From Vogesella indigofera (GTDB lineage Bacteria; Pseudomonadota; Gammaproteobacteria; Burkholderiales; Chromobacteriaceae), in assembly GCF_003633895.1 (NCBI RefSeq), contig NZ_RBID01000005.1:1-45591 (forward strand): DNA of 45,591 nucleotides, given 5' to 3'. Under the pieces are notes generated by a model. The model saw only the letters and a list, made by a program, of their open reading frames with translations, was not told where the DNA came from and made no database searches. Of this stretch, positions 35,360-44,637 are shown piece after piece. A program made the position numbers and the translations under genes. The stretch's first letter is position 1; the number at the start of each line of letters is the position of its first letter.

Positions 35360-36412
35360 ATGATCAAAAAGCTACTGGTAATCGGCCCTTCCTGGGTAGG
35401 TGACGGCGTGATGGCGCAGCCGCTGTACCGTCGCCTGCACGAGCGCCACCCCGGCCTGGAACTGCACGTCTTCGCCCCCGCCTGGACCCTGCCCCTGCTG
35501 GCACGGATGCCGGAGGTGGCCAAGGCGCACCTCAACCCGTTCGGGCATGGCCAACTGCGCCTGCGCGAGCGCTGGCGCGTGGCGCGCGCACTGCACCGAG
35601 AAGGTTTCGACCAGGTGGTGGTGCTGCCCAATTCGCTCAAGGCGGCGCTGATCCCGTTCCTGGCCGGCATTCCGCTGCGCACCGGTTTTACCGGTGAACT
35701 GCGCTACGGCCTGCTCAACGATACCCGCGAGCTGAACGAGCAAGAGCTGCCGACCATGGTCGAGCGCTTCTGCATCCTGGCCGAGGAGCCGCGCCATGCG
35801 CTGCACCGCCCCATTCCGCACCCCAGCCTCCGCTCGCAACCGGCCGCCCAGCAGGCCGTCGCCGCGCGCCTCGGCCTGTCGCTGGACAAACCAGTAGTCG
35901 CGATGTGCCCCGGCGCCGAATACGGCCCGGCCAAACGTTGGCCGCCGCGCCACTTTGCCGCCCTGGCGGCGGCACTCGACAGCCGCGGCTACCAGGTGTG
36001 GCTGTTCGGCTCGGCCAAGGACCAGGACATCGGCGAGGAAATCGGTCGGCTGGCACAGGGCAAGGCGCTCAATCTGTGCGGCAAGACCGGCCTCGACGAA
36101 GCCATCGACCTGATGGCGCTGGCCAGGCTGGCGGTGTGCAACGACTCCGGCCTGATGCACGTCGCTGCCGCCCTGCACATTCCGCTGGTGGCCCTCTACG
36201 GCTCGTCCAGCCCGGACTTCACGCCACCGCTCAGCGACCACGCCGAAATCGTCAACCTCAATCTGGACTGCAGTCCCTGCTTCGAGCGCACCTGCCCATA
36301 CCAGCACATGCGCTGCCTGGAAGACATGCTGCCGGAACGGGTACTGCAGGCCTGCCTGAAACAGCTCGACCCCCGGTCATCCAGCCCCTCACAAGAAACG
36401 GCGACATCATAA
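35360..36412 (+). CDS. waaF: ADP-heptose:LPS heptosyltransferase II
   Basis: 350 residues, GT9 family. Adds the second heptose to the LPS inner core on the cytoplasmic side. The N-terminal LLVIGPSWVGDGVMAQPLYRRL has the Asp proposed as catalytic base. The C-terminal domain carries the ADP-heptose site (VAMCPGAEYGPAKRWPPRHF, CNDSGLMHVAAALHIPLVALYGSSSPDFTPP). NLDCSPCFERTCPYQHMRCLEDM is the Cys-rich end seen in WaaF. The stop shares one base with the TetR start (TAATG). Confidence 0.95.
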   Translation: MIKKLLVIGPSWVGDGVMAQPLYRRLHERHPGLELHVFAPAWTLPLLARMPEVAKAHLNPFGHGQLRLRERWRVARALHREGFDQVVVLPNSLKAALIPFLAGIPLRTGFTGELRYGLLNDTRELNEQELPTMVERFCILAEEPRHALHRPIPHPSLRSQPAAQQAVAARLGLSLDKPVVAMCPGAEYGPAKRWPPRHFAALAAALDSRGYQVWLFGSAKDQDIGEEIGRLAQGKALNLCGKTGLDEAIDLMALARLAVCNDSGLMHVAAALHIPLVALYGSSSPDFTPPLSDHAEIVNLNLDCSPCFERTCPYQHMRCLEDMLPERVLQACLKQLDPRSSSPSQETATS

Positions 36413-36993
36413 TGAGCAAAGAAAACGCCACCGAAGACAACAGCCGCCGCATGGAACTGGTGCGCGCCGCCGCCCGCCTGTTCCGCGACCAGGGCTACGA
36501 GCGCACCACCGTGCGCGACCTGGGCAATGCCGTCGGCCTGCAATCCGGCAGCCTGTTCTACCACTTCCGCACCAAGGAAGAGATCCTGGTGGCGGTCATG
36601 GCGCTGGGCATCACCGCAACCACCGAACAGTTGGCCGCAGCGCTGTCCCGCGCCAAGACGCCGCGCGAAAAGCTGGCGGCACTGTTCCACGTCCATCTGC
36701 ACTCGCTGCTCGGTGACAACCAGGCCGCGCTGGAAGTGATGCTCTACGAATGGCGCAGCGTCTCCGCCGCCGCCAAGCCCGGCCTGATCGTGCTGCGCGA
36801 CCGCTACGAGGCCTTGTGGCAGGATGCACTGGATGAAGCCGCCGCCGCCGGACTGGTCAAGCCGGATACCCGCCTGCTGCGCCGCACCCTGCTGGGCAGC
36901 CTGCACTGGACGGTACAGTGGTATCACGGCAACGGCGAACTCTCCGTCGCCGAACTTGCCGACCGCATGCTGGAGCTGACCGTCATCGCCTGA
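36412..36993 (+). CDS. TetR-family transcriptional regulator
   Basis: 193 residues from the ATG at 36412; the longer upstream frame is a waaF shadow. The N-terminal HTH is standard: RRMELVRAAARLFRDQGYERTTVRDLGNAVGLQSGSLFYHFRTKEEILVAVM. The C-terminal domain has the TetR_C all-helical pattern (HLHSLLGDNQAALEVMLYEWRSV). Similar to the YezE/AcrR-like group; the ligand is unknown. It overlaps waaF by one base and is expected to be cotranscribed. Targets unknown. Confidence 0.93.
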   Translation: MSKENATEDNSRRMELVRAAARLFRDQGYERTTVRDLGNAVGLQSGSLFYHFRTKEEILVAVMALGITATTEQLAAALSRAKTPREKLAALFHVHLHSLLGDNQAALEVMLYEWRSVSAAAKPGLIVLRDRYEALWQDALDEAAAAGLVKPDTRLLRRTLLGSLHWTVQWYHGNGELSVAELADRMLELTVIA

Positions 36994-37069
36994 AACCGGG
37001 GCCGCCACGCACTTGCAAATGGTGCGCGGATGGCATTGAATCAAGGCAGGACCTCTTCGGGATCGCCAC

Positions 37070-37483
37070 ATGAAACTGCGGTTGCAAAGAATGCTGTGGC
37101 TGGCAGCCGGCTGGCTGTGCCTGCTGCTGGCCCTGATCGGCGCGCTGCTGCCGGTGATGCCGACCACCGTCTTCGTGCTAATGGCCGCCGCCTGCTTCGG
37201 CCGCAGCAGCCCGGCGCTGCTGCACTGGCTACACCACCATCCGCGACTGGGTCCGCCACTACTGCAGTGGCAGCGCTACCACGGCATGACCGCCAGAACC
37301 AAGGCCGTGGCGCTGGGCACCGTCGCCCTGTCATTCAGCTTCAGCCTCTATGCCACGCTACAGCAACCTTGGCTTACCGCCCTGCTGTTACTGGTGTGGG
37401 CGGCGCTCAGCCTGTGGATGTGGCGGCTGCCGACAATTCCAGCAACATCAGCATGTTGTGCTATGCTTGACAGCAAATCATAG
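37070..37483 (+). CDS. DUF454 (YbaN-like) small membrane protein
   Basis: 137 residues, three or four membrane segments. WLCLLLALIGALLPVMPTTVFVLMAAACFGRSSP is the DUF454 signature: a hydrophobic helix, Pro-Thr-Thr and Cys-Phe-Gly-Arg-Ser/Ala-Ser-Pro. HPRLGPPLLQWQRYHGMTARTK is the conserved amphipathic stretch. The C-terminal helices are at about 78-125. Function unknown. Confidence 0.88.
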   Translation: MKLRLQRMLWLAAGWLCLLLALIGALLPVMPTTVFVLMAAACFGRSSPALLHWLHHHPRLGPPLLQWQRYHGMTARTKAVALGTVALSFSFSLYATLQQPWLTALLLLVWAALSLWMWRLPTIPATSACCAMLDSKS

Positions 37484-37508
37484 TCCTTTGTCGTGACGGA
37501 GACCCCGC

Positions 37509-37982
37509 ATGGATGCCATTAATTCCGCCGCATCAGCCAGCAGCAGCGCCAGCATACTGCGCGAAGCCGCGGAACAGCGTCGCCTGCAGCAGGAACAGCA
37601 ACAGGAAAGCCAGCTGGCGCCCGCGCCGGCCGCCGAAGCGGTTGCCGCCAGCACGCTGCCGACCGCCCGTCCCAGCCAGGCCGTCAGCAACACCGAACAG
37701 GCACTCCAGGCCCAGTTGCTCGACTCGCGCCGCGTCAACCAGCCAGAGCCGAACACCACGCTCGCCGCCAGCGAACGCAGCCCCGGCAACCGGCTGAACG
37801 AGCCGCAAGCGCGCCGTGACACCGCGGAACAGCCCACCCCAGCCGCTAGCACCGAACGCACGGTCCCGGCAGAAGCCCGCGTGCCCGTCAATGCCTCGCA
37901 ACAGGCCATCACCCAATACCAGGTCAGCCAGTCCTTGCTGCAGGATGCCAGCAGCAGCACACGCATCCGCACCGAAGCCTGA
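37509..37982 (+). CDS. Low-complexity Ala/Gln/Ser-rich hypothetical protein
   Basis: 157 residues, rich in Ala, Ser, Gln, Arg, Pro and Thr and almost without aromatic or Cys residues, so probably disordered. No signal peptide or membrane segment. A Gln/Glu-rich helix near the start (REAAEQRRLQQEQQQESQL) may form a coiled coil. I do not recognise it. Placed 25 bases after the DUF454 gene with a start ATG after GGAGACC. It sits next to a YjfB-like putative motility protein, which is a weak hint at a motility link. A strong terminator follows. Confidence 0.65.
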   Translation: MDAINSAASASSSASILREAAEQRRLQQEQQQESQLAPAPAAEAVAASTLPTARPSQAVSNTEQALQAQLLDSRRVNQPEPNTTLAASERSPGNRLNEPQARRDTAEQPTPAASTERTVPAEARVPVNASQQAITQYQVSQSLLQDASSSTRIRTEA

Positions 37983-38003
37983 GCCAAGTCATCACGCACA
38001 CAA

Positions 38004-38027
38004 AAACGGGAGCCAAGGCTCCCGTTT
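38004..38027. terminator. Rho-independent terminator
   Basis: AAACGGGAGCC pairs with GGCTCCCGTTT around a two-base loop, T-rich after. It separates the hypothetical gene from the converging YjfB gene and can serve both. Confidence 0.9.
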
Positions 38028-38052
38028 CTTTATTGCCGCATCAGTCGAGGCA

Positions 38053-38238
38053 TCAGGCCTGCACGTCGATACGGTTACCCAGATGCAGCGGATTGTTGCC
38101 CTGTGGCGCGGCGACATCCGTTGCCGTCGCCAGCAAGGCCAGCGCCGCACTCTCGCTGACCTCCATCGTTTTCTTCAGCATCAGGATTTGCGCCACTTGC
38201 GCCACCTGATTGTCTGCTGCCGCCGAAACTGCCGCCAT
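38053..38238 (-). CDS. YjfB-family putative motility protein
   Basis: 61 residues from the ATG at 38238, which has GGGGGGAG upstream; longer forms lack a ribosome site. The family pattern is visible: an Ala-rich start, QVAQVAQILMLKKTMEVSESAALALL, and the C-terminal NPLHLGNRIDVQA typical of YjfB. The family is annotated as putative motility protein on context only. Here it is a single gene, away from other flagellar genes. Confidence 0.85.
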   Translation of the reverse strand: MAAVSAAADNQVAQVAQILMLKKTMEVSESAALALLATATDVAAPQGNNPLHLGNRIDVQA

Positions 38239-38266
38239 CACTCCCCCCGAACACCGATTACCGTAA

Positions 38267-39307
<1,041 letters not shown>

Positions 39308-39318
39308 GCCCGGCTGCA

Positions 39319-39936
39319 TTGAAGTCGCTCAAGGAGCAACTTAAGCCAGTCAAAGCACAGGCAAGACCCGCGAGGGTCTTGCCTGTTGCCGTTGCGGCCA
39401 ACCCTGAACCCGAGCCGGACTTCCGCCAGCTGATGCGGGACGTGCGCCCGCTCAAGCAGGATGGCCGCGTCTGCTACACCCCGCCACTACCCAAGCCACG
39501 TCCCCTGCCGCAACATCGCGCCAGCCAGACACCCCTGACGCCGCAAGCGGAGCAGGCGCTGTTCGCCCAGATGATAGGCTGGTTCGAACCGGCACAGATC
39601 GACAGCCAGCACCGCAGTCCCGGCACGCCGAGCAACACCCTGAAGAAACTGCGCGCCGGGCACTGGCCGGTCTGTGCCGAGCTGGACCTGCACGGGCTGG
39701 ACCGCTTTGCCGCGCATGAACAGCTGACCGTATTCCTGCATCGCGCCCGCCACCTGGGCCAATGCGTGCGGGTGATTCACGGCAAGGGACTCAGCTCGCC
39801 GGGCGAACCGGTGCTGCCGAAGATGGTCAGAGCCTGGCTCAGCCACCACCCGGATGTACTGGCTTTCTGCGAAACCCGCATCGAACAAGGCGGCAGTGGT
39901 GCGGTACTGGCCCTGCTGCGCCGCCCGCACGGCTAA
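39319..39936 (+). CDS. Smr-domain protein
   Basis: 205 residues if the TTG at 39319 starts it. The C-terminal Smr domain is clear: AELDLHGLDRFAAHEQLTVFLHRARHLGQCVRVIHGKGLSSPG, with the Leu-Asp-Leu-His-Gly and His-Gly-Lys-Gly motifs of Smr nucleases (SmrB cleaves mRNA at collided ribosomes in E. coli). PDFRQLMRDVRPLKQDGRV matches the N-terminal part of SmrB proteins. No Shine-Dalgarno sequence precedes the TTG. A perfect hairpin lies inside the first 25 codons, so a start at the in-frame TTG at 39379 is possible. A CCCTG-variant repeat is at 39393. Confidence 0.88.
   Translation: MKSLKEQLKPVKAQARPARVLPVAVAANPEPEPDFRQLMRDVRPLKQDGRVCYTPPLPKPRPLPQHRASQTPLTPQAEQALFAQMIGWFEPAQIDSQHRSPGTPSNTLKKLRAGHWPVCAELDLHGLDRFAAHEQLTVFLHRARHLGQCVRVIHGKGLSSPGEPVLPKMVRAWLSHHPDVLAFCETRIEQGGSGAVLALLRRPHG
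39357..39386 (+). terminator. Perfect 13-base hairpin in the 5' end of the Smr gene
   Basis: ACAGGCAAGACCC pairs with GGGTCTTGCCTGT, loop GCGA. It lies 50 bases after the trxB stop with no T-tract. It may be a trxB terminator or attenuator, or it may hide the Smr ribosome site. Confidence 0.5.
39393..39406 (+). repeat. GCGGCCAACC repeat, CCCTG variant
   Basis: TGCGGCCAACCCTG in the early Smr gene. Third copy of this variant. Confidence 0.6.
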
Positions 39937-39952
39937 ACCCAAGGAACCCACC

Positions 39953-40399
39953 ATGGACACCACCCGCATCACCCCCTTCACCGCCGCCGCCACCAGCGGC
40001 GAGAGCGTCACCCTGCCGCAAGGGCTGACCGTGCTCTACTTCTACCCGAAGGACAACACCCCCGGCTGTACCAACGAGGCGATGGCTTTTCGCGACCTGC
40101 ATCCGCAATTCCTGGCCGCCGGCGCCCGTATCCTCGGCGTATCGCGCGACAGCCTGAAATCGCACGAGAATTTCAGGGTCAAGCACGAATTGCCATTTGA
40201 ATTGATCAGCGATCCGGACGAAACTGTATGTAACCTGTTCGGTGTCATGAAACTGAAAAACATGTACGGCAAACAGGTGAGAGGGATAGAACGCAGCACT
40301 TTTGTCATCAATAGCGATGGCGACATCCTGCGCGAATGGCGCGGACTGAAAGTCCCCGGACACGCCGAAGAAGTGCTGACGTTCGTCAAGTCGCTTTAA
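39953..40399 (+). CDS. Bcp/PrxQ-type peroxiredoxin
   Basis: 148 residues from the ATG at 39953, which has AAGGAA upstream. Thiol peroxidase that reduces peroxides, presumably with thioredoxin; the trxB gene is close by. The peroxidatic Cys39 is in YPKDNTPGCTNEAMAFRD. The second Cys five residues later, present in E. coli Bcp, is Met44 here, so the resolving thiol is Cys93 (DETVCNLFGV) or an external one. Arg in IERSTFVI completes the active site. Confidence 0.92.
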   Translation: MDTTRITPFTAAATSGESVTLPQGLTVLYFYPKDNTPGCTNEAMAFRDLHPQFLAAGARILGVSRDSLKSHENFRVKHELPFELISDPDETVCNLFGVMKLKNMYGKQVRGIERSTFVINSDGDILREWRGLKVPGHAEEVLTFVKSL

Positions 40400-40451
40400 G
40401 CGCCAGGTCCGGCACCCTGCCGGACCCCGCTTCAACAAGGGGGTCTTTCTC

Positions 40452-41855
40452 ATGGCAAGCCACAGCAAGAGCAACGTCTGCAAACTGTTCGTCCTCGACA
40501 CCAACGTCCTGCTGCATGACCCGACCTGCCTGTTCCGCTTCGAAGAGCACGATGTGTTCATCCCCATCATCACCCTCGAGGAGCTGGACACCCACAAGAA
40601 AGGCATGTCGGAAGTGGCGCGCAACGCCCGGCAAGCCAGCCGCTTTCTCGACGAAATCGTCAGCAGCAGCACCGACGACATCGAGGACGGCATTTCGCTG
40701 AAAGCCCCCAGCCGCGACGCCGCCAGCGGCAAGCTACGCCTGCAGACCGAAGCATTGCACGCGGTGCTGCCCTCCTCGCTGCCGGTCGGCAAGGCCGACA
40801 ACCAGATCCTCGGCATCGTGATGGCGCTGAAGCAGGCGGATACCAGCCGCCCGGCCATCCTGGTGTCAAAAGACATCAATATGCGCATCAAGGCACGCGC
40901 ACTGGGACTGGACGCCGAGGACTACTTCAACGACAAGGTGCTGGAAGACACCGATCTGTTGTACGGCGGCACCCGCGAGATAGACGTCGACTTCTGGGAA
41001 CGCAACGGCCGGGATCTGAAGTCGTGGCAGGAAGGCGGCCGCACCTACTACCAGTTCAAGGGTCCGGATGCCCCCAAGCTGCTCTTGAACCAGCTGCTGT
41101 GGCAGGAAGGCGAGCAGCCGCTGCAGGCACGGGTACTGCGCCTCGACGGCAAGGAAGCGGTACTGGAGACGCTGAAAGACTACAGCCACCAGAAGAACAA
41201 TGTGTGGGGCATCGTCGCGCGCAACCGCGAACAGAATTTCGCGCTGAACCTGCTGATGAATCCGGACATCGACTTCGTCACCCTGCTCGGCCAGGCCGGC
41301 ACCGGCAAGACCCTGCTCACCTTGGCCGCGGGCCTGGCGCTGACGCTGGAGCAGAAGCTGTACAGCGAGATCATCATGACCCGCGTCACCGTGCCGGTCG
41401 GCGAGGACATCGGCTTTTTGCCCGGCACCGAAGAGGAAAAGATGCTGCCATGGATGGGCGCGCTGGAAGACAACCTCGACGTGCTCAACAAGAGCGAGGA
41501 CGACGGTGGAGACTGGGGGCGTGCCGCCACCCGCGACCTGATCCGCTCGCGCATCAAGGTCAAGTCGCTCAATTTCATGCGCGGCCGTACCTTCCTCAAC
41601 AAATACCTGATCATCGACGAGGCGCAGAACCTGACGCCGAAGCAGATGAAAACGCTGATCACCCGTGCCGGCCCCGGCACCAAGGTGGTCTGCCTCGGCA
41701 ACATCAGTCAGATCGATACTCCGTACCTGACCGAAGGCAGTTCCGGCATCAGCTACGTCGTTGATCGTTTCAAAGGCTGGGAACACTCCGGCCACATTAC
41801 CCTGCAGCGCGGCGAACGCTCGCGCCTGGCAGACCACGCAGCGGAAGTCCTTTGA
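40452..41855 (+). CDS. PhoH-family protein with PIN domain (PhoH2 type)
   Basis: 467 residues. The N-terminal PIN domain (about 10-150) has KLFVLDTNVLLHDPTCLF and the acidic residues of PIN nucleases. The C-terminal PhoH ATPase has Walker A GQAGTGKT (about 280) and Walker B LIIDEAQNLTPKQMKTLI. PIN-PhoH proteins have been described as RNA helicase/RNase toxins in some bacteria, but stand-alone genes such as this are mostly uncharacterised. The end overlaps the next gene by four bases (TTGA). Confidence 0.92.
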   Translation: MASHSKSNVCKLFVLDTNVLLHDPTCLFRFEEHDVFIPIITLEELDTHKKGMSEVARNARQASRFLDEIVSSSTDDIEDGISLKAPSRDAASGKLRLQTEALHAVLPSSLPVGKADNQILGIVMALKQADTSRPAILVSKDINMRIKARALGLDAEDYFNDKVLEDTDLLYGGTREIDVDFWERNGRDLKSWQEGGRTYYQFKGPDAPKLLLNQLLWQEGEQPLQARVLRLDGKEAVLETLKDYSHQKNNVWGIVARNREQNFALNLLMNPDIDFVTLLGQAGTGKTLLTLAAGLALTLEQKLYSEIIMTRVTVPVGEDIGFLPGTEEEKMLPWMGALEDNLDVLNKSEDDGGDWGRAATRDLIRSRIKVKSLNFMRGRTFLNKYLIIDEAQNLTPKQMKTLITRAGPGTKVVCLGNISQIDTPYLTEGSSGISYVVDRFKGWEHSGHITLQRGERSRLADHAAEVL

Positions 41856-42652
41856 CCATCAAACTTGAACTGATCCACACCCCGGCAGCAGGGGCGGCAT
41901 CGACGATACCCCCCCTGCTTTTTGTTCACGGCGCCTTCAGCAGCGCCAGCTGCTGGCAGCAACACTTCATGCCCTGGTTCAGCGCGCGCGGTTACGACTG
42001 CTGGGCGCTGAGCTTCGAGGGGCACGGCGACAGCGACGGCCACGACTATCTCGCCGCCATCAGCATCGATGACTACGTCGGCAACCTGCAGCAGGCGATC
42101 CGGCAACTGCCACGACCGCCGATCGTGATCGCCCACTCCATGGGCGGCTTTGTGCTGCAGCAATACCTGACCCGCCACGACCTGCCCGGTGCAGTGCTAC
42201 TGGCCTCGGTGCCGCCAAGCGGCCTCGCCGGATCCAGCATGCGACTGATGACCCATGCGCCGGAACTGTTCATGCAACTGAACCTGTTCCAGCAGGGCAA
42301 TTACCAACCGGAGCTGAACGAACTGCGGCACATGCTGTTTTCCGACGACGCCGACCTCGCCGCGGTGGACTGGGTGGCACACCACAGCCAGACCGAAAGC
42401 CAGCGCGCAATCATGGACATGACCCTGGTGCCACCATTCCTGCAGCGCCGCATCGCCCCACTGCCCAATCTGGTGCTGGGCGCGGCAGCGGACCAGCTGA
42501 TCTCGCCACAGGACATCACCGAGACCGCGGCACGCTTCGGCAGCAAGCCGGAAACCCTGCCGCACATCGGCCACATGATGATGCTGGACAATCGCTGGGA
42601 GCAGTGCGCGCAACGAATCGAGGCGTGGCTGGCCCGCAGCACCCTCGGATGA
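41852..42652 (+). CDS. Alpha/beta hydrolase
   Basis: 266 residues. The nucleophile elbow is IAHSMGG (Ser about 96), the oxyanion His-Gly is in FVHGAFSSASCW, and the catalytic His lies near LPHIGHMMMLDN. No signal peptide; cytoplasmic. Substrate unknown. The start is TTG, overlapping the phoH stop in TTGA, so the pair is translationally coupled. The stop is followed at once by the palindromic repeat terminator. Confidence 0.9.
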   Translation: MTIKLELIHTPAAGAASTIPPLLFVHGAFSSASCWQQHFMPWFSARGYDCWALSFEGHGDSDGHDYLAAISIDDYVGNLQQAIRQLPRPPIVIAHSMGGFVLQQYLTRHDLPGAVLLASVPPSGLAGSSMRLMTHAPELFMQLNLFQQGNYQPELNELRHMLFSDDADLAAVDWVAHHSQTESQRAIMDMTLVPPFLQRRIAPLPNLVLGAAADQLISPQDITETAARFGSKPETLPHIGHMMMLDNRWEQCAQRIEAWLARSTLG

Positions 42653-42653
42653 C

Positions 42654-42689
42654 AAAAAGGTTGGCCGCATTGCTGCGGCCAACCTTTTT
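42654..42689. terminator. Terminator built from two facing copies of the repeated motif
   Basis: AAAAAGGTTGGCCGCA at 42654-42669 and its exact complement at 42674-42689 with a four-base TTGC loop. Each arm carries the motif TGCGGCCAACCTTT, on the minus strand (42656-42669) and plus strand (42674-42687). It starts one base after the hydrolase stop and ends in five Ts. It serves as a bidirectional terminator between this gene and the converging GNAT gene. Confidence 0.93.
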
Positions 42690-42731
42690 CGCTTCCCGAT
42701 ACCCCTTCAGAAAAACAGCCTACCCACCCGC

Positions 42732-43232
42732 TCAGGCATACAGCAATTTGAGCGCTTGCGCCTCGCCGAAGAACAGCTCGCCCTCGTGACGCAGGCCGAT
42801 CGCCTCTAGCACCCGGATCGAGCCTGCGTTGGCCGCATCGACAATGGCGGTGATGCGTGGCAGGCGCAACACATTGCGCCCGTAGTCGAGGCTGGCTTGC
42901 GCCGCTTCGCGTGCGTAGCCCTGGCCGCGATATGGCGGCAGGAAGGTGTAACCAACATCCGGATCCGGCAGCCCCTCGCGGCGGATGATGCCGCACAAGC
43001 CCATCAGCGCACCATCGGACCTGCGCACCACGCACCACAACGCATGGCCATGCTGCGCGTAGGCCGCTAGCGGCCCTTCCTGCAGGTAGCGACGGGCGTC
43101 GTCCAGCGTGCGCACACCGCGATCGATCACCTTGCGCACGAAGTCGGGGTCGTTCAGTGCCGCCAGCACGAATTCGGCATCCTCCAGCGTCAGCTCGCGC
43201 AGCTGCAGCCGCGCCGTCTCCGCGATCAGCAT
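42732..43232 (-). CDS. GNAT-family N-acetyltransferase (RimJ-like)
   Basis: 166 residues from the ATG at 43232. RLQLRELTLEDAEFVLAALNDPDFV is the start of the RimJ/RimL-type domain. The acetyl-CoA pyrophosphate loop is LPPYRGQGYAREAAQASL (Gln/Arg-x-x-Gly-x-Gly/Ala pattern), and VDAANAGSIRVLEAIGLRHEGEL is the last helix. The acceptor may be a protein N terminus or a small amine. The start overlaps the M24 peptidase stop by seven bases. A longer frame upstream is only the antisense of that gene. Confidence 0.92.
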   Translation of the reverse strand: MLIAETARLQLRELTLEDAEFVLAALNDPDFVRKVIDRGVRTLDDARRYLQEGPLAAYAQHGHALWCVVRRSDGALMGLCGIIRREGLPDPDVGYTFLPPYRGQGYAREAAQASLDYGRNVLRLPRITAIVDAANAGSIRVLEAIGLRHEGELFFGEAQALKLLYA

Positions 43233-44461
43233 GCAACCGCCAGGCCGAACGGATCGTCGATGCTGTGGCTGGGCTGGGTAAACCAGCGCGGCCCCTGCTC
43301 CGTCATGTAGAAGTGATCCTCCAGCCGCACGCCGAACTCGCCGGGAATGCAGATCATCGGCTCGTTGCTGAAGCACATGCCGACTTCCAGTGGCGTGCGG
43401 TCGCTGGACACCAGGTACGGCCATTCGTGAATATCCATGCCGATACCGTGGCCGGTACGGTGCGGCAAACCCGGCAGTGCGTAGCCGGGGCCGAAGCCGT
43501 CAGCCTGCAATTGCCGGCGCGCGGCCAGATCGACCTCGCCGCACGGCGTGCCCAGCTGCGCCGCCGCGAAGGCCGCCGCCTGTGCCGCCTTTTCCGCCTG
43601 CCACACCTCGCGCTGGCGCGCATCCGGCTCGCCAAACACATAGGTACGGGTGATGTCGGAAATATAGCCGTGCAGGGTGCAGCCGGTATCGATCAGCACC
43701 ATGTCGCCCTGCTTCAGCACCTGCGGATTCTTGACCCCGTGCGGATAGGCGGTCGCCTCACCGAACAGCACGATGCAGAAGTAAGAACCGGTGGCACCGA
43801 CACGACGGTGTGCCTCGGCGATGAACGCTTCGACCTCGGTGGTGGAGATGCCCTCATGCAGGATGCCGGCCGTGGCCTGGTGCACCGCCAGTGTCATGTC
43901 CTTGGCACGCTGCATCAGCGCGATTTCCTGCGGCGACTTGCGCATGCGGCAGTGCGCGGTCACCTCGCGGCCGTTGACCAGCTGGTAGCCGTCGGTACAC
44001 TGGCGGATGCCGTCGGCGATGAAAAACGCCGCACTTTCGTCGATGCCGATGCGCGGCGGCTGCTCAAGGTTGGCCGCAATGCCCAACCGCGCCAGCGTCG
44101 CCACAAACAGTGCATACGGGCTTTCGTGTTCGTGCCAGGCGTTCACCTCGCCCTGCAGCTGCATGTAGTCGTGTAGCGTGCCGACCTCGAACCAGGGCGC
44201 GATGAATTCCAGCGCGCCATGCGCCGGCAGGATCGCCCCCACCATGCGCTCGCTGGCATACCATTTCAGGCCGGTAAAGTAGTTAAGGCTGGTACCGGCG
44301 TTCAGATACAGCGCCGCGATGCCGTTGGCCTGCATATACGCCTGCGCCTTGGCCAGCCGTACACGGTATTCGTCCAGCCCGATCGGCTGCGCACCCTGTG
44401 TCATGTCCTGCAAGCCAGCCAGCGCCTGCTCCTTGCTCACCCCACCCACGCCTATCGTCAT
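43226..44461 (-). CDS. M24-family metallopeptidase (Xaa-Pro peptidase)
   Basis: 411 residues from the ATG at 44461, which has GGGAGC upstream; another ATG at 44509 gives 427 residues. The N-terminal creatinase-like domain precedes the pita-bread domain. The five dinuclear-metal ligands are present: Asp in LIDTGC, Asp in SDITRTYVF, His in HRTGHGIGMDIHE, Glu in SNEPMI and Glu in RLEDHF. Releases N-terminal residues before Pro or acts on dipeptides. It is divergent from the XRE-cupin regulator across a palindrome, so it is a plausible target. One exact repeat copy lies inside at 44065. Confidence 0.93.
   Translation of the reverse strand: MTIGVGGVSKEQALAGLQDMTQGAQPIGLDEYRVRLAKAQAYMQANGIAALYLNAGTSLNYFTGLKWYASERMVGAILPAHGALEFIAPWFEVGTLHDYMQLQGEVNAWHEHESPYALFVATLARLGIAANLEQPPRIGIDESAAFFIADGIRQCTDGYQLVNGREVTAHCRMRKSPQEIALMQRAKDMTLAVHQATAGILHEGISTTEVEAFIAEAHRRVGATGSYFCIVLFGEATAYPHGVKNPQVLKQGDMVLIDTGCTLHGYISDITRTYVFGEPDARQREVWQAEKAAQAAAFAAAQLGTPCGEVDLAARRQLQADGFGPGYALPGLPHRTGHGIGMDIHEWPYLVSSDRTPLEVGMCFSNEPMICIPGEFGVRLEDHFYMTEQGPRWFTQPSHSIDDPFGLAVAC
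44065..44078 (-). repeat. GCGGCCAACCTT-family repeat, exact TGCGGCCAACCTTG
   Basis: Exact copy inside the M24 peptidase gene in the sense direction, read as Ala-Ala-Asn-Leu. Confidence 0.85.
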
Positions 44462-44554
44462 CGCCTGCTCCCGCTCCGGTTCATCACTGCTGGCCTGTCG
44501 CCAGTCCATACCAAAGCAGCAATCTATGACTGCGCCACCACAGGGTCAAGTATT

Positions 44555-44571
44555 TTTTAGTCACACTAAAA
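44555..44571. promoter_or_regulatory. Palindrome in the divergent peptidase/XRE-cupin promoter region
   Basis: TTTTAGT-CAC-ACTAAAA, a perfect 7-base inverted repeat with a 3-base spacer, in an AT-rich gap. It is a plausible operator of the XRE-cupin regulator controlling itself and the peptidase/GNAT pair. Confidence 0.5.
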
Positions 44572-44637
44572 TTTTACTGTTCAGCAAGGCAATGATTCTC
44601 ACGTACAATCAGTCCTCACCATCAGGAACCCGCCCCT

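Noticed and set aside
36400-36420. Long form of the TetR gene starting inside waaF
   Set aside because: The upstream part is an out-of-frame waaF shadow; the ATG at 36412 gives a standard TetR N terminus.
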